Of a stretch of DNA of 64,000 nucleotides, positions 1-8,911 are shown piece after piece. The stretch comes from Vibrio sp. ED004 (GTDB lineage Bacteria; Pseudomonadota; Gammaproteobacteria; Enterobacterales; Vibrionaceae), in the NCBI RefSeq assembly GCF_023206395.1, contig NZ_CP066149.1:2666001-2730000 (forward strand), given 5' to 3'. The first letter of the stretch is position 1. The number at the start of each line of letters is the position of its first letter. The notes under the pieces are model-generated. The model was not told the DNA's origin, did not search any database, and worked only from the letters and a program-made list of their open reading frames with translations. A program made the translations under genes and the position numbers.

Positions 1-423
1 TTCAGGCAGGCTATCGAACTTTTCGATCTCAGGGAAAGAGATGTCCATCACTGGCGCGTCATTAGAGAGAGAAGATTTAATCATCTCAGGAAGACGGTGC
101 AGTGTTTGAGGGCCAAAGATAACGTCTACGTATGGTGCACGTTGACGAATGTGATCGCCTTCTTGAGTTGCTACACAGCCACCCACACCGATCACCACAC
201 CTTCTTTCTTATCTTTTAGCGTTTTCCAACGACCAAGCTGGTGGAATACTTTCTCTTGCGCTTTTTCACGGATAGAACAAGTATTCAGTAGTAGTACATC
301 TGCTTCCTCAGGTACTTCAGTTAGCTCATAGCCATTAGCAGCGTTAAGCAGGTCGGCCATTTTTGATGAATCGTATTCGTTCATCTGACAGCCCCAAGTT
401 TTAATTAGCAGTTTCTTACTCAT
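1..423 (-). CDS. miaB: MiaB, tRNA methylthiotransferase (N-terminal part)
   Basis: The first 141 residues of MiaB; the rest lies beyond the left edge. MiaB is a radical-SAM enzyme that adds the 2-methylthio group to i6A37 of tRNAs reading UNN codons. The visible part is the UPF0004 domain, with the three cysteines expected for the auxiliary iron-sulfur cluster in the contexts [17 protein letters not shown] and GVGGCVAT. The ATG is at 421-423. Its place beside ubiF and a Met/Leu/Gln tRNA cluster matches the enterobacterial and vibrio arrangement. The radical-SAM CxxxCxxC motif is not in the window. Confidence 0.96.
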   Translation of the reverse strand, partial: MSKKLLIKTWGCQMNEYDSSKMADLLNAANGYELTEVPEEADVLLLNTCSIREKAQEKVFHQLGRWKTLKDKKEGVVIGVGGCVATQEGDHIRQRAPYVDVIFGPQTLHRLPEMIKSSLSNDAPVMDISFPEIEKFDSLPE

Positions 424-730
424 TTTTTGTTCGCTCGATCGTTAGTTTAATTTAAGGGAGCAAATCGCCCAGTATTCATCTACGAGGACCATTTGTCATA
501 ATTAGGTATTCATTTTATGACTGGCTCTAGCAGCAAGCGGCGTATTGTACTGGTTTCAAAACCGACTGACTAGTAGTCTGATAAAATCTCTTATGTAGTG
601 GTTTTTATTATCGTTAACGCTAGACACAGCAAGGGATAACCCTTTTTTCAAATAAGGTTTTTGGTTACAAGTTAGTTATGAAAAAGTACAATCAAAAACA
701 GTCAAAGAATCAAACTGATAAGTACAAAAT
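424..730. other. Intergenic region between divergent miaB and ubiF
   Basis: About 300 bases without a convincing gene. It must hold the promoters of both divergent genes. I see AT-rich stretches but no -35/-10 pair good enough to name, no clear inverted repeat and no tRNA. One short open frame on the minus strand overlaps ubiF and has no family resemblance. Confidence 0.6.
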
Positions 731-1906
731 ATGAACAGTTACGATATTGTGGTCGTCGGCGGCGGCATGGTTGGTGCAGCAACAGCGATTGGTTTTGCAA
801 AGCAAGGTCTGAATGTTGCGGTGATCGAAGGTTTTGCCCCACAAGCTTTTGAACAGTCACAAGCGATGGATATTCGTGTTTCCGCAATTTCGCAAGCATC
901 GGTCGATTTGCTTGAAGATCTTGGCGCATGGCAGCACATAGAAGCGATGCGAGTATGTTCTTATAAGCGCTTAGAGACGTGGGAACACCCAGAATGTCGT
1001 ACTCGATTTGATGCTGCGTCTCTGGATTTACCTCGTTTAGGTTACATTGTTGAAAACCGACTCATTCAATTAGGTTTATGGTCTCAGTTTGATGCTTATG
1101 ACAATTTAGAACTGTTGTGCCCTGAAAAGTTGGATTCTATTGAATTTGGTGAAATCAATATCGTTAAGCTTCAATCTGGTGCTCAGTTATCGACTAAATG
1201 GGTAATTGGTGCTGATGGCGCTAACTCCGCTGTTCGTCAGCAGGCTGGTATAGGTATCACGGCTTGGGACTACCGCCAGCACTGTATGCTTATCAATGTG
1301 GAAACTGAGCTCCCTCAGCAAGACATTACTTGGCAACAGTTTTTACCGAGTGGCCCTCGTTCGTTTCTTCCTTTGTGTTCAGTCGTTTCTGAAGGGAAAG
1401 AAGTCGGGCAGGGTTCCTTGGTTTGGTATGACTCGCCATCTCGCATCAAGCAACTGTCGGCAATGAACCCAGATAAGTTACGTAATGAAGTTCTTGCTAA
1501 CTTCCCTGCGGAATTAGGAGACATCAAAGTCCTCAATTCTGGTTCGTTCCCTCTCACTCGTCGGCATGCGCAATCTTATGCTAAGAACAACTGTATTTTG
1601 GTTGGAGATTCGGCACACACGATCAACCCATTAGCAGGGCAGGGCGTGAACTTAGGCTTTAAAGATGTTGCCGCTCTATTGGATGTGACCAAAGAAAAAG
1701 GTGAGCTGAATCATTCTGTCGTAAGGCGCTATGAGGTGATGAGAAGAGGCGATAACCTGATGATGCAAAGCGGTATGGATTTCTTCTATAAAACATTCAG
1801 TAATGATATTGGCTCACTGAAATTTGTGCGTAATGCTGCTCTAAAGCTTGCAGAGAACTCCGGGCCGGTTAAAGCTCAAGTATTGAAATACGCCTTGGGT
1901 CTTTAG
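731..1906 (+). CDS. ubiF: UbiF-type ubiquinone biosynthesis hydroxylase
   Basis: A 391-residue FAD-dependent monooxygenase of the UbiH/UbiF/VisC family, acting late in ubiquinone synthesis (hydroxylation of the 2-octaprenyl-3-methyl-6-methoxy-benzoquinol ring). The N-terminal dinucleotide-binding motif VVGGGMVGAA lies at residues 8-17. The second FAD motif, VGDSAHTINPLAGQGVNLG, lies near residue 290. The position next to miaB and the tRNA array favours UbiF over UbiH or UbiI. The ATG at 731 has only a weak ribosome site. A hairpin terminator follows at 1934. Confidence 0.92.
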   Translation: MNSYDIVVVGGGMVGAATAIGFAKQGLNVAVIEGFAPQAFEQSQAMDIRVSAISQASVDLLEDLGAWQHIEAMRVCSYKRLETWEHPECRTRFDAASLDLPRLGYIVENRLIQLGLWSQFDAYDNLELLCPEKLDSIEFGEINIVKLQSGAQLSTKWVIGADGANSAVRQQAGIGITAWDYRQHCMLINVETELPQQDITWQQFLPSGPRSFLPLCSVVSEGKEVGQGSLVWYDSPSRIKQLSAMNPDKLRNEVLANFPAELGDIKVLNSGSFPLTRRHAQSYAKNNCILVGDSAHTINPLAGQGVNLGFKDVAALLDVTKEKGELNHSVVRRYEVMRRGDNLMMQSGMDFFYKTFSNDIGSLKFVRNAALKLAENSGPVKAQVLKYALGL

Positions 1907-1933
1907 TCGAACTTCTAGGATTTTTATAAAGAG

Positions 1934-1959
1934 AAGGAGAGCGAGTGCTCTCCTTTTTT
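1934..1959 (+). terminator. Rho-independent terminator of ubiF
   Basis: Nine-base-pair stem (AAGGAGAGC / GCTCTCCTT) with loop GAGT, followed by a run of T. It lies 28 bases after the ubiF stop and before the convergent lactonase gene. Confidence 0.85.
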
Positions 1960-1973
1960 GTATCCGATGATTA

Positions 1974-3020
1974 CTATCGCTGTTGTGTTACACAAACAGG
2001 TGCATCCAGCTCCAAAGAGTAGCCTGTGTAAACCAGAGAGCCATCTTCAATATTTCGTTTGAATGAGGTGATGCTATTAGAGTGTTGGTTTGCGGCGATA
2101 AGCCATTGCCCGCAGTCGGTAATGTGAAAATCACGAGGGAAATTACCTTCAGTGCTATAGCTATCAATAAAAATAGGCATTTTGGTGGTCGGTTCGATTT
2201 TGAAACTACTGATCCTTGATTGGTGTCGGCAAGACACACACAGGAATTGTTCATCCGGTGATAGTTTTATTGCAGCTGTTGCTTCACCTTTCTCCATATT
2301 GGGAAGGGCGTCTATTTCCTCCACAATGCTCCATACACCTAAAACCTTTTCCAATATTAGTATCGTTTCAGAGAGCTCACAGATCACATAGGCCTTATCT
2401 TCAGCCTTATTGAAGATTAAATGACGAGGTCCATTACCAGCAGGAGCTTTTATGGATTGCATTGGTTCGTCTAGAAACTCTTCCTGTTCTTCATCGAAGC
2501 AATAGAAGTTGATTCGATCAGCGCCAAGATCGACGGTGACAAATTGTGGTGATTTTTGTAAGAACAGACACTGATGAGCATGTGGCCCTGTTTGTCGTTC
2601 TTTGTTTGGACCAGAGCCGACCATTTTGATTGTTTTGAGTCGTTTATCGATATTGCCGTTGATACTTAAACTAAAGATATCGAATGTGCCTGATGAGTAT
2701 TGCGACGTAATAGCAAATTTATGGCTAGGATCTATGGTGATATGACAAGGATGATCTCCAGAGATAGCACCTGAGTTACTAGCGGTCTTTGAGCTAGCAT
2801 TCGCGATATGGATCAACTGTGGCTGTTTGGGTTGGTCAACTTCAGAAGCCGTGTAGATACCGAGTTGTGTCGCTACGACAAAAGATGGATTGGTACATTC
2901 AGCAACGAGTTCTAACGGTGATAGCTTTCCGTTATCTAAATCTAATTGAGTCTGATACACGCCTTGGCTTTTACTTGGAGTATATGTGTAGCAACCAATC
3001 GTTAAAGGTAGGGTTTTCAT
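1974..3020 (-). CDS. Lactonase-family beta-propeller protein (6-phosphogluconolactonase-like)
   Basis: A 348-residue protein of the Pgl/YbhE-type seven-bladed propeller lactonase family. Family features visible by eye are the opening strand IGCYTYTPSKSQGVY, the HPCHITIDPS segment, GPHAHQ near residue 147, GNGPRHLIF near residue 196, and the closing strands GNFPRDFHIT and WLIAANQHSNSI. The substrate in this species cannot be read from the sequence; 6-phosphogluconolactone is the family default. No signal peptide is seen, so it should be cytoplasmic. It is a single gene converging on ubiF. Confidence 0.82.
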   Translation of the reverse strand: MKTLPLTIGCYTYTPSKSQGVYQTQLDLDNGKLSPLELVAECTNPSFVVATQLGIYTASEVDQPKQPQLIHIANASSKTASNSGAISGDHPCHITIDPSHKFAITSQYSSGTFDIFSLSINGNIDKRLKTIKMVGSGPNKERQTGPHAHQCLFLQKSPQFVTVDLGADRINFYCFDEEQEEFLDEPMQSIKAPAGNGPRHLIFNKAEDKAYVICELSETILILEKVLGVWSIVEEIDALPNMEKGEATAAIKLSPDEQFLCVSCRHQSRISSFKIEPTTKMPIFIDSYSTEGNFPRDFHITDCGQWLIAANQHSNSITSFKRNIEDGSLVYTGYSLELDAPVCVTQQR

Positions 3021-3139
3021 AGGGCAGTCATACTCAATTAGAAAATGGAGCAGACATTGTCTTATAAAAAAGTCATGAAGTGATTAGGTAAGAGAAAATA
3101 CTTGGTGACCTGGATAGCAGATTTACATATTCCAGATAA

Positions 3140-3168
3140 AACAAAACCCAGCTAAAAAGCTGGGTTTC
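3140..3168 (-). terminator. Terminator of the tRNA array
   Basis: Read on the minus strand, a stem of ten pairs (AAACCCAGCT / AGCTGGGTTT, tetraloop of T) followed by TTTTGTTTTA, just after the last tRNA-Leu. It would end the 13-gene tRNA transcript. Confidence 0.88.
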
Positions 3169-3177
3169 ATTCAATGA

Positions 3178-3262
3178 TGGTGCGGTCGGAGAGACTTGAA
3201 CTCTCACACCTCTCGGCGCCAGAACCTAAATCTGGTGCGTCTACCAATTCCGCCACGACCGC
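3178..3262 (-). tRNA. tRNA-Leu (anticodon UAG), copy 1 by coordinate
   Basis: An 85-nt tRNA with long variable arm and encoded CCA. The acceptor stem is GCGGTCG / CGACCGC. The anticodon TAG lies in the loop context GATTTAGGTT. Very like E. coli leuW. It is the last gene of the leftward array. Confidence 0.97.
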
Positions 3263-3343
3263 AGCAAATCTTTATAGTCATACTGAATATTGGTGATTCA
3301 ATAAGACGTTGTGCTCTTTGCTTTTGCAAGGAGTTATAAATAG

Positions 3344-3418
3344 TGGCTGGGCTACCTGGATTCGAACCAGGGAATGCCGGCATCAAAAGCCGGTGCCTTA
3401 CCGCTTGGCGATAGCCCA
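3344..3418 (-). tRNA. tRNA-Gln (anticodon UUG), copy 1
   Basis: A 75-nt tRNA with encoded CCA. The acceptor stem is TGGGCTA / TAGCCCA, and anticodon TTG lies in the loop context CTTTTGATG. Closely resembles E. coli glnU/glnW. Confidence 0.97.
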
Positions 3419-3460
3419 ACAATGAATGGTCATCTACTAAAAGAAACACATTCTGAATAA

Positions 3461-3545
3461 TGGTGCGGTCGGAGAGACTTGAACTCTCACACCTCTCGGC
3501 GCCAGAACCTAAATCTGGTGCGTCTACCAATTCCGCCACGACCGC
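3461..3545 (-). tRNA. tRNA-Leu (anticodon UAG), copy 2
   Basis: Gene body identical to the copy at 3178-3262, with encoded CCA at 3461-3463. Confidence 0.97.
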
Positions 3546-3600
3546 AGCAAATCTTTATAGTCATATCGAATATTGGTGATTCAATATAACGTTGTAATAG

Positions 3601-3675
3601 TGGCTGGGCTACCTGGATTCGAACCAGGGAATGCCGGCATCAAAAGCCGGTGCCTTACCGCTTGGCGATAGCCCA
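3601..3675 (-). tRNA. tRNA-Gln (anticodon UUG), copy 2
   Basis: Gene body identical to the copy at 3344-3418, exactly 257 bp further on. Confidence 0.97.
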
Positions 3676-3717
3676 ACAATGAATGGTCATCTAATGAAAG
3701 AAACGCATTCTAAATAA

Positions 3718-3802
3718 TGGTGCGGTCGGAGAGACTTGAACTCTCACACCTCTCGGCGCCAGAACCTAAATCTGGTGCGTCTACCAATTCCGCCACGACC
3801 GC
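3718..3802 (-). tRNA. tRNA-Leu (anticodon UAG), copy 3
   Basis: Gene body identical to the other Leu-UAG copies; 257 bp from copy 2. Confidence 0.97.
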
Positions 3803-3857
3803 AGCAAATCTTTATAGCCATACTGAATATTGGTGATTCAATAAGACGTTGTAATAG

Positions 3858-3932
3858 TGGCTGGGCTACCTGGATTCGAACCAGGGAATGCCGGCATCAA
3901 AAGCCGGTGCCTTACCGCTTGGCGATAGCCCA
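3858..3932 (-). tRNA. tRNA-Gln (anticodon UUG), copy 3
   Basis: Gene body identical to the other Gln-UUG copies; 257 bp from copy 2. Confidence 0.97.
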
Positions 3933-3974
3933 ACAATGAATGGTCATCTACTAAAAGAAACGCATTCTAAATAA

Positions 3975-4059
3975 TGGTGCGGTCGGAGAGACTTGAACTC
4001 TCACACCTCTCGGCGCCAGAACCTAAATCTGGTGCGTCTACCAATTCCGCCACGACCGC
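3975..4059 (-). tRNA. tRNA-Leu (anticodon UAG), copy 4
   Basis: Gene body identical to the other Leu-UAG copies; 257 bp from copy 3. Upstream of it in the transcript is a tRNA-Met, not a Gln. Confidence 0.97.
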
Positions 4060-4131
4060 AGCAAATCTTTATAGTCATATCGAATATTGGTGATTCAATA
4101 AGACGTTGTCTTTCTATTTCAAAAGAAAAAG

Positions 4132-4208
4132 TGGTGGCTACTGCGGGATTTGAACCTGCGACCCCATCATTATGAGTGATGTGCTCTAACCAACTGAGCT
4201 AAGTAGCC
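4132..4208 (-). tRNA. tRNA-Met (anticodon CAU, elongator), copy 1
   Basis: A 77-nt tRNA with encoded CCA, acceptor stem GGCTACT / AGTAGCC and anticodon CAT in the loop context CTCATAA. It matches E. coli elongator metT. It lacks the three G-C pairs of the initiator anticodon stem. Confidence 0.95.
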
Positions 4209-4241
4209 AATAATAAATCTAATAGATTCATTATTAAATAG

Positions 4242-4326
4242 TGGTGCGGTCGGAGAGACTTGAACTCTCACACCTCTCGGCGCCAGAACCTAAATCTGGT
4301 GCGTCTACCAATTCCGCCACGACCGC
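4242..4326 (-). tRNA. tRNA-Leu (anticodon UAG), copy 5
   Basis: Gene body identical to the other Leu-UAG copies. It lies between two Met genes and carries the same upstream spacer as copies 1-4. Confidence 0.97.
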
Positions 4327-4398
4327 AGCAAATCTTTATAGTCATACTGAATATTGGTGATTCAATATAACGTTGTCTTTTCTTTCTCGAAGAAAGAA

Positions 4399-4475
4399 TG
4401 GTGGCTACTGCGGGATTTGAACCTGCGACCCCATCATTATGAGTGATGTGCTCTAACCAACTGAGCTAAGTAGCC
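4399..4475 (-). tRNA. tRNA-Met (anticodon CAU, elongator), copy 2
   Basis: Gene body identical to the Met copy at 4132-4208. Confidence 0.95.
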
Positions 4476-4552
4476 ATCTGAGAGCGAGACAATATAATAT
4501 AATCTTGCTTTCAATGCCATTATCTTTTTAAAGATAATTACACTTTAAATTG

Positions 4553-4627
4553 TGGCTGGGCTACCTGGATTCGAACCAGGGAATGCCGGCATCAAAAGCC
4601 GGTGCCTTACCGCTTGGCGATAGCCCA
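4553..4627 (-). tRNA. tRNA-Gln (anticodon UUG), copy 4
   Basis: Gene body identical to the other Gln-UUG copies, but with different flanks, so it lies outside the 257-bp repeat block. Confidence 0.97.
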
Positions 4628-4655
4628 ACAATGATGTCTTGAAGACATCTCAATA

Positions 4656-4740
4656 TGGTGCGGTCGGAGAGACTTGAACTCTCACACCTCTCGGCGCCAG
4701 AACCTAAATCTGGTGCGTCTACCAATTCCGCCACGACCGC
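4656..4740 (-). tRNA. tRNA-Leu (anticodon UAG), copy 6
   Basis: Gene body identical to the other Leu-UAG copies, but without the repeated upstream spacer. It is the second gene of the transcript and perhaps the ancestral copy. Confidence 0.97.
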
Positions 4741-4805
4741 GTTATTTCCTAAAAACTCTTTGTTACTAAAGACAAACTTTAATATCAAATAGAGTGCTTA
4801 GGAAA

Positions 4806-4882
4806 TGGTGGCTACTGCGGGATTTGAACCTGCGACCCCATCATTATGAGTGATGTGCTCTAACCAACTGAGCTAAGTAGCC
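4806..4882 (-). tRNA. tRNA-Met (anticodon CAU, elongator), copy 3
   Basis: Gene body identical to the other two Met copies. It is the first gene of the leftward array, about 50 bases from the predicted transcription start. Confidence 0.95.
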
Positions 4883-4937
4883 ATTTCCATATTGTCGCTC
4901 ATTTTGAAACGTTGCCGCTTCGTTGTGAACGGGGCGC

Positions 4938-4966
4938 ATTATGCGGAGTTGAGTGAAACCCGTCAA
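4938..4966 (-). promoter_or_regulatory. Strong promoter of the tRNA array
   Basis: On the minus strand: -35 TTGACG (4961-4966), 17-bp spacer, -10 CATAAT (4938-4943), then a GC-rich discriminator (GCGCCCC). Just upstream of the -35 box is a run of nine A, as in UP elements. This layout is typical of growth-rate and stringently controlled stable-RNA promoters; that regulation is inferred. Confidence 0.82.
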
Positions 4967-5111
4967 CTTTTTTTTTGAATAAATCGCGAATAAACATCTG
5001 TTCGGTTTCTTTTTAGGCAAAGAGGCGTATTTGTCGGCAAAAAACAGGTCAAAAAGGCGATACATATAGGAAGTTAACTTTCTGATGCAGGACTATTTCG
5101 AAAGGGTAAAA

Positions 5112-5148
5112 ACAAAAAGGCCAGTGAATTCACTGGCCTTTTATTTGA
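5112..5148 (-). terminator. Terminator of pth-ychF
   Basis: Perfect palindrome AAAAGGCCAGTG / CACTGGCCTTTT around AATT, with T-rich flanks on both sides, 15-50 bases after the ychF stop. It could work in both directions. Confidence 0.85.
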
Positions 5149-5162
5149 TGTTGAATCAACAA

Positions 5163-6254
5163 TTATACGTTGAAACGGAAGTGAACAACGTCGCCATCTT
5201 TTACGATGTATTCTTTGCCTTCAAGACGCCATTTACCTGCATCTTTTGCGCCGCTCTCACCGTTAAATTCGATGAAGTGATCAAAACCAACAACTTCAGC
5301 TCGGATGAAGCCTTTTTCGAAGTCAGTGTGGATCTTACCGGCAGCTTGTGGCGCAGTTGCACCTACAGGGATTGTCCATGCGCGAACTTCTTTAACGCCA
5401 GCTGTGAAGTAAGTTTGAAGAGTCAGTAGTTCGTAACCAGAGCGGATCACTCGGTTAAGACCTGGTTCTTCGATACCCATGTCTGCTAGGAACTCTTCGC
5501 GATCTTCGTCATCTAGCTCAGAAAGCTCAGATTCGATAGCCGCACAAACAGCAACAACGACGTTGTTTTCTTTTTCTGCGTATTCACGAACAGCGTCTAG
5601 GTAAGGGTTGTTTTCAAAACCATCTTCAGCAACGTTTGCGATGTACATTGTTGGTTTCAGCGTTAGGAAGTTTAGGTAGCCGATTGCTGCCGCTTCTTCT
5701 TTGCCTAGTTCAACAGTACGCGCCATACCGCCTTCAGTAAGAACTGGCAGTAGCTTTTCTAGTACAGTGATTTCGAACTTAGCGTCTTTGTCGCCGCCTT
5801 TTGCTTTCTTAGCGTTACGTTGAATTGCACGCTCACAGCTGTCTAAGTCAGCCAGTGCAAGTTCAAGGTTGATCACTTCGATATCTTCGATTGGAGATAC
5901 TTTGCCAGAAACGTGAACGATGTTTTCATTTTCAAAGCAGCGTACAACGTGACCGATAGCGTCAGTTTCACGGATGTTAGCTAGGAATTTGTTACCAAGA
6001 CCTTCACCTTTAGATGCGCCAGCAACTAGGCCTGCGATATCTACGAATTCCATTGTTGTTGGAAGGATCTTCTGTGGATTAACAATTTTTGCTAATGCAT
6101 CTAAGCGTAGATCTGGAACCGGAACGATACCTGTGTTTGGTTCGATCGTACAAAATGGAAAGTTTGCTGCTTCGATGCCTGCTTTAGTCAGTGCGTTAAA
6201 CAGAGTTGACTTACCAACGTTTGGTAGACCAACGATGCCACATTTAAAACCCAT
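5163..6254 (-). CDS. ychF: YchF/EngD (OLA1-like) P-loop ATPase
   Basis: A 363-residue protein, the same length as E. coli YchF, a ribosome-associated NTPase of the Obg family that prefers ATP. It opens [17 protein letters not shown] (P-loop), followed by [10 protein letters not shown] (switch region) and the DIAGLV motif. A coiled-coil segment lies in the middle, and the C-terminal TGS domain ends in HFRFNV. The ATG at 6254 is chosen over an upstream in-frame ATG at 6314 because it gives the family N-terminus. It starts 10 bases after pth, so the two form an operon. Confidence 0.96.
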   Translation of the reverse strand: MGFKCGIVGLPNVGKSTLFNALTKAGIEAANFPFCTIEPNTGIVPVPDLRLDALAKIVNPQKILPTTMEFVDIAGLVAGASKGEGLGNKFLANIRETDAIGHVVRCFENENIVHVSGKVSPIEDIEVINLELALADLDSCERAIQRNAKKAKGGDKDAKFEITVLEKLLPVLTEGGMARTVELGKEEAAAIGYLNFLTLKPTMYIANVAEDGFENNPYLDAVREYAEKENNVVVAVCAAIESELSELDDEDREEFLADMGIEEPGLNRVIRSGYELLTLQTYFTAGVKEVRAWTIPVGATAPQAAGKIHTDFEKGFIRAEVVGFDHFIEFNGESGAKDAGKWRLEGKEYIVKDGDVVHFRFNV

Positions 6255-6264
6255 GATATAAACC

Positions 6265-6855
6265 TTATTCTGCTTTGAACGTATGTAAGCGATTTTGTGC
6301 TTTTGGTAGGCCATCTTTTAATAAGATGTCTAGGCTGCGAACCGATTCGTCAACGACGGCCTCGATACACTCTTGCTCTTTTTGAGGAGCTTTGCCTAAT
6401 ACATAACCTGCAACTTTATCTTTGTGTCCTGGATGGCCGATGCCTAATCTAAGACGATAGAATTCTTTATTGTTACCCTGCTTGCTGATGATGTCTTTCA
6501 GACCATTATGTCCACCATGACCACCACCTTTTTTAAACTTTCCAATACCAGGAGGCAGATCTAACTCATCGTGAGCGACCATAATCTCTTCTGGTTTAAT
6601 TTGGTAGAACTTTGCTAAGGCTGCAACTGCTTTGCCTGACAAGTTCATAAAAGTCGTTGGGATCAGCAAACGAAGATCTTCACCGTGAACCATGATACGA
6701 CCCGTTAGGCCAAAGAACTTTGGTTCGTTCTTTAGTGTCACGTTATGTACACGCGCTAATTCTTCAACTACCCAAGCACCCGCATTGTGGCGAGTTTTGG
6801 CGTATTCTGGACCTGGATTAGCCAGTCCAACGAGAAGTTTTATTTGTTGGCTCAA
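6265..6855 (-). CDS. pth: Peptidyl-tRNA hydrolase
   Basis: A 196-residue enzyme that recycles peptidyl-tRNAs dropped by ribosomes. Family motifs visible are [17 protein letters not shown] (catalytic His in TRHNAG), [26 protein letters not shown] and LRLGIGHPG. The start is an unusual TTG at 6853-6855, preceded by an AGAGAG ribosome site; no in-frame ATG fits the family N-terminus better. First gene of pth-ychF. Confidence 0.96.
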   Translation of the reverse strand: MSQQIKLLVGLANPGPEYAKTRHNAGAWVVEELARVHNVTLKNEPKFFGLTGRIMVHGEDLRLLIPTTFMNLSGKAVAALAKFYQIKPEEIMVAHDELDLPPGIGKFKKGGGHGGHNGLKDIISKQGNNKEFYRLRLGIGHPGHKDKVAGYVLGKAPQKEQECIEAVVDESVRSLDILLKDGLPKAQNRLHTFKAE

Positions 6856-6984
6856 GGTATGGATCTCTCTTGGGATTTCAAAAAGCGCCGTATGATATCA
6901 CAGTTTATGAAAAAGGTGCGAGCTAGCTGATAGCTGCGCGATTATTCCGGTTTGTGATAACTAGCAGTGCAATATTACTCAGAC

Positions 6985-7016
6985 ATAAAAAAAGCACTTC
7001 ATTGAATGAAGTGCTT
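6985..7016 (-). terminator. Terminator of prs
   Basis: Minus-strand stem AAGCACTTCATT / AATGAAGTGCTT followed by seven T, about 50 bases after the prs stop. Confidence 0.88.
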
Positions 7017-7063
7017 AATGTTTTTCTCTCGTGTGTTCCTAAAGCAAAGCTATTGGGCTTTGA

Positions 7064-8008
7064 TTAGTTGAACATCGCTGAGATTGATTCTTCGTTGCTG
7101 ATACGACGAATCGCTTCAGCAAGCATGCGAGAAAGGCTAAGTGTTGTCACTTTACCCGTCGCAGCCATCTCTGGAGATAGAGAGATAGAATCCGTTACGA
7201 TAACTTGGTCTAGAACAGAGTTCTTGATGTTGTTCGCAGCAGTACCAGAGAAAACAGCGTGAGTTGCGTAAGCGAATACACGCTTAGCACCGCGCTCTTT
7301 AAGCGCTTCAGCTGCTTTACATAGTGTGCCACCCGTATCGATCATGTCATCAACGATAACACAGTCACGGCCTTCAACATCACCGATTAGGTTCATTACT
7401 TCAGAAACGTTAGCACGTGGACGACGCTTATCAACAATAGCGATGTCAACATCACCTAGCGCTTTAGCCGTTGCACGAGCACGTACAACACCACCAAGGT
7501 CTGGAGAAACCACTACTGGGTTTTCTAGGCCACGGTTAGCCATGTCTTCTAGAAGAACTGGAGTGCCGAAGATGTTATCAACAGGTACATCGAAGAAGCC
7601 TTGGATTTGCTCTGCGTGTAGGTCGATAGTAAGAACGCGGTCAACGCCAACGTTAGAAAGGAAATCTGCAACAACTTTTGCAGTAATTGGCACACGAGCA
7701 GAACGTACACGACGATCTTGACGGGCATAACCGAAGTAAGGGATTACAGCAGTAATACGGCCAGCAGAAGCACGGCGCATTGCGTCAATCATTACCACCA
7801 ATTCCATAAGGTTGTCATTGGTTGGTGCACAAGTTGATTGAATCAGGAATACATCGCTACCACGAACGTTTTCATTGATTTGAACAGCGACTTCGCCATC
7901 AGAAAAACGGTCTACAGTAGCATCGCCAAGAGAGATGTATAGACGATCAGCAATACGTTGGGCTAGTTCAGGTGTTGCGTTACCAGCAAATAGCTTCATA
8001 TCAGGCAC
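7064..8008 (-). CDS. prs: Ribose-phosphate pyrophosphokinase (PRPP synthase)
   Basis: A 314-residue enzyme making PRPP from ribose 5-phosphate and ATP, the precursor of nucleotides, His, Trp and NAD. Class I motifs are visible: [14 protein letters not shown] at the start, the flexible-loop [21 protein letters not shown], the [15 protein letters not shown] helix, and the PRPP-binding [13 protein letters not shown]. It follows ispE in the vibrio lolB-ispE-prs order, with a 27-base gap. Confidence 0.97.
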   Translation of the reverse strand: MPDMKLFAGNATPELAQRIADRLYISLGDATVDRFSDGEVAVQINENVRGSDVFLIQSTCAPTNDNLMELVVMIDAMRRASAGRITAVIPYFGYARQDRRVRSARVPITAKVVADFLSNVGVDRVLTIDLHAEQIQGFFDVPVDNIFGTPVLLEDMANRGLENPVVVSPDLGGVVRARATAKALGDVDIAIVDKRRPRANVSEVMNLIGDVEGRDCVIVDDMIDTGGTLCKAAEALKERGAKRVFAYATHAVFSGTAANNIKNSVLDQVIVTDSISLSPEMAATGKVTTLSLSRMLAEAIRRISNEESISAMFN

Positions 8009-8035
8009 GGTGGAAACCTCGGGTTGCGTCCAGTT

Positions 8036-8911
8036 TTAAATAGATTGTGGGTGGGCTGATTGGTATTCAGCCAGAGTTTCTTTTAAAGGAGAAATGTTTC
8101 TTCCTTTCGCTACGAAAGCGGAAACTGTGTCAGGCAGTTGTTCTCGCACCAATTCGGCTTCTTTTTTGCTGTTAAATTCAGCAAAAACGCACGAACCTGT
8201 GCCAGTCAATCTCGACGGCGCGTATTGTAGCAGCCATGAAAGTTGCTTATCAACCTCTGGGTACAGCATTCGCACAATTTTTTCGCAATCGTTTACGTAT
8301 TCTTGCTCTAGAAGCGTTGATAGCGCTCGCTTTGGAGTGTTTCGAGTTAATTCTGAATGTGTGAATATGTCTACAGTTGCTATGCTCACTTGAGGCTTAA
8401 CCACAAGATACCATTTTTCATCCGGATTAGCGGGCTGTAGCTGTTCTCCAACCCCTTCAGCAAAGGCGGCGTGGCCTCGAACGAAGACAGGAACGTCAGC
8501 ACCAAGCTTCAAACCGATCTCGGCGAGCTGATCATCCGACAGGTTGAGTTGCCATAAATAATTCAGAGCGACCAACACGGTTGCTGCATTTGAAGAGCCT
8601 CCGCCAATACCGCCACCTATAGGCAGTACTTTCTTGAGTTCAATATCGGCACCGAAAGAGGTTGAGGTATATTGCTGCAGCGCAGTAGCGGCTTTCCAGA
8701 TCAGGTTGTCTTCAAGTGCGACCCCAGGAATTTCTGGTGTGATTGTTATCGAGCTAGTTTCTGAGTTTGCGGTAACCGTCAGTTCATCACCAAAATCGAC
8801 AAACTGAAATAAGGTTTGAAGTTCGTGATAGCCATTGTCACGTCGACCAGTGATATAGAGAAATAAATTCAGTTTAGCCGGAGAAGGCCAATGGGTTGGC
8901 GTTGTTATCAT
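8036..8911 (-). CDS. ispE: 4-diphosphocytidyl-2-C-methyl-D-erythritol kinase
   Basis: GHMP kinase of the MEP isoprenoid pathway, phosphorylating CDP-ME. It shows [13 protein letters not shown] at the N-terminus and the ATP loop [17 protein letters not shown]. The start at 8911 is preferred to an in-frame ATG at 8926 because it gives the usual vibrio N-terminus ([10 protein letters not shown]) and overlaps the lolB stop as ATGA, a sign of translational coupling. About 291 residues. Confidence 0.94.
   Translation of the reverse strand: MITTPTHWPSPAKLNLFLYITGRRDNGYHELQTLFQFVDFGDELTVTANSETSSITITPEIPGVALEDNLIWKAATALQQYTSTSFGADIELKKVLPIGGGIGGGSSNAATVLVALNYLWQLNLSDDQLAEIGLKLGADVPVFVRGHAAFAEGVGEQLQPANPDEKWYLVVKPQVSIATVDIFTHSELTRNTPKRALSTLLEQEYVNDCEKIVRMLYPEVDKQLSWLLQYAPSRLTGTGSCVFAEFNSKKEAELVREQLPDTVSAFVAKGRNISPLKETLAEYQSAHPQSI

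Larger units (their letters stand above)
3263..4131. repeat. Tandem Leu-Gln tRNA repeat unit, period 257 bp
   Basis: Leu copies start at 3461, 3718 and 3975, and Gln copies at 3344, 3601 and 3858: exactly 257 bp apart. A spacer of about 50 bp (opening GCAAATCTTTATAG, then TATTGGTGATTCAATA) adjoins the 5' end of the first five Leu genes (3263, 3546, 3803, 4060, 4327) with one or two base changes. The sixth Leu lacks it. The pattern fits growth by unequal crossing over. Confidence 0.9.

Noticed and set aside
3204..4788. Open frames with segments such as MAELVDAPDLGSGAERCESS across the tRNA array
   Set aside because: They are translations of tRNA-Leu and tRNA-Gln genes, a well-known false protein.
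3178..4882. Regular direct repeats that could suggest a CRISPR array
   Set aside because: The repeats are tRNA genes of 75-85 bases with spacers that are themselves repeated; no short palindromic repeat with unique spacers.
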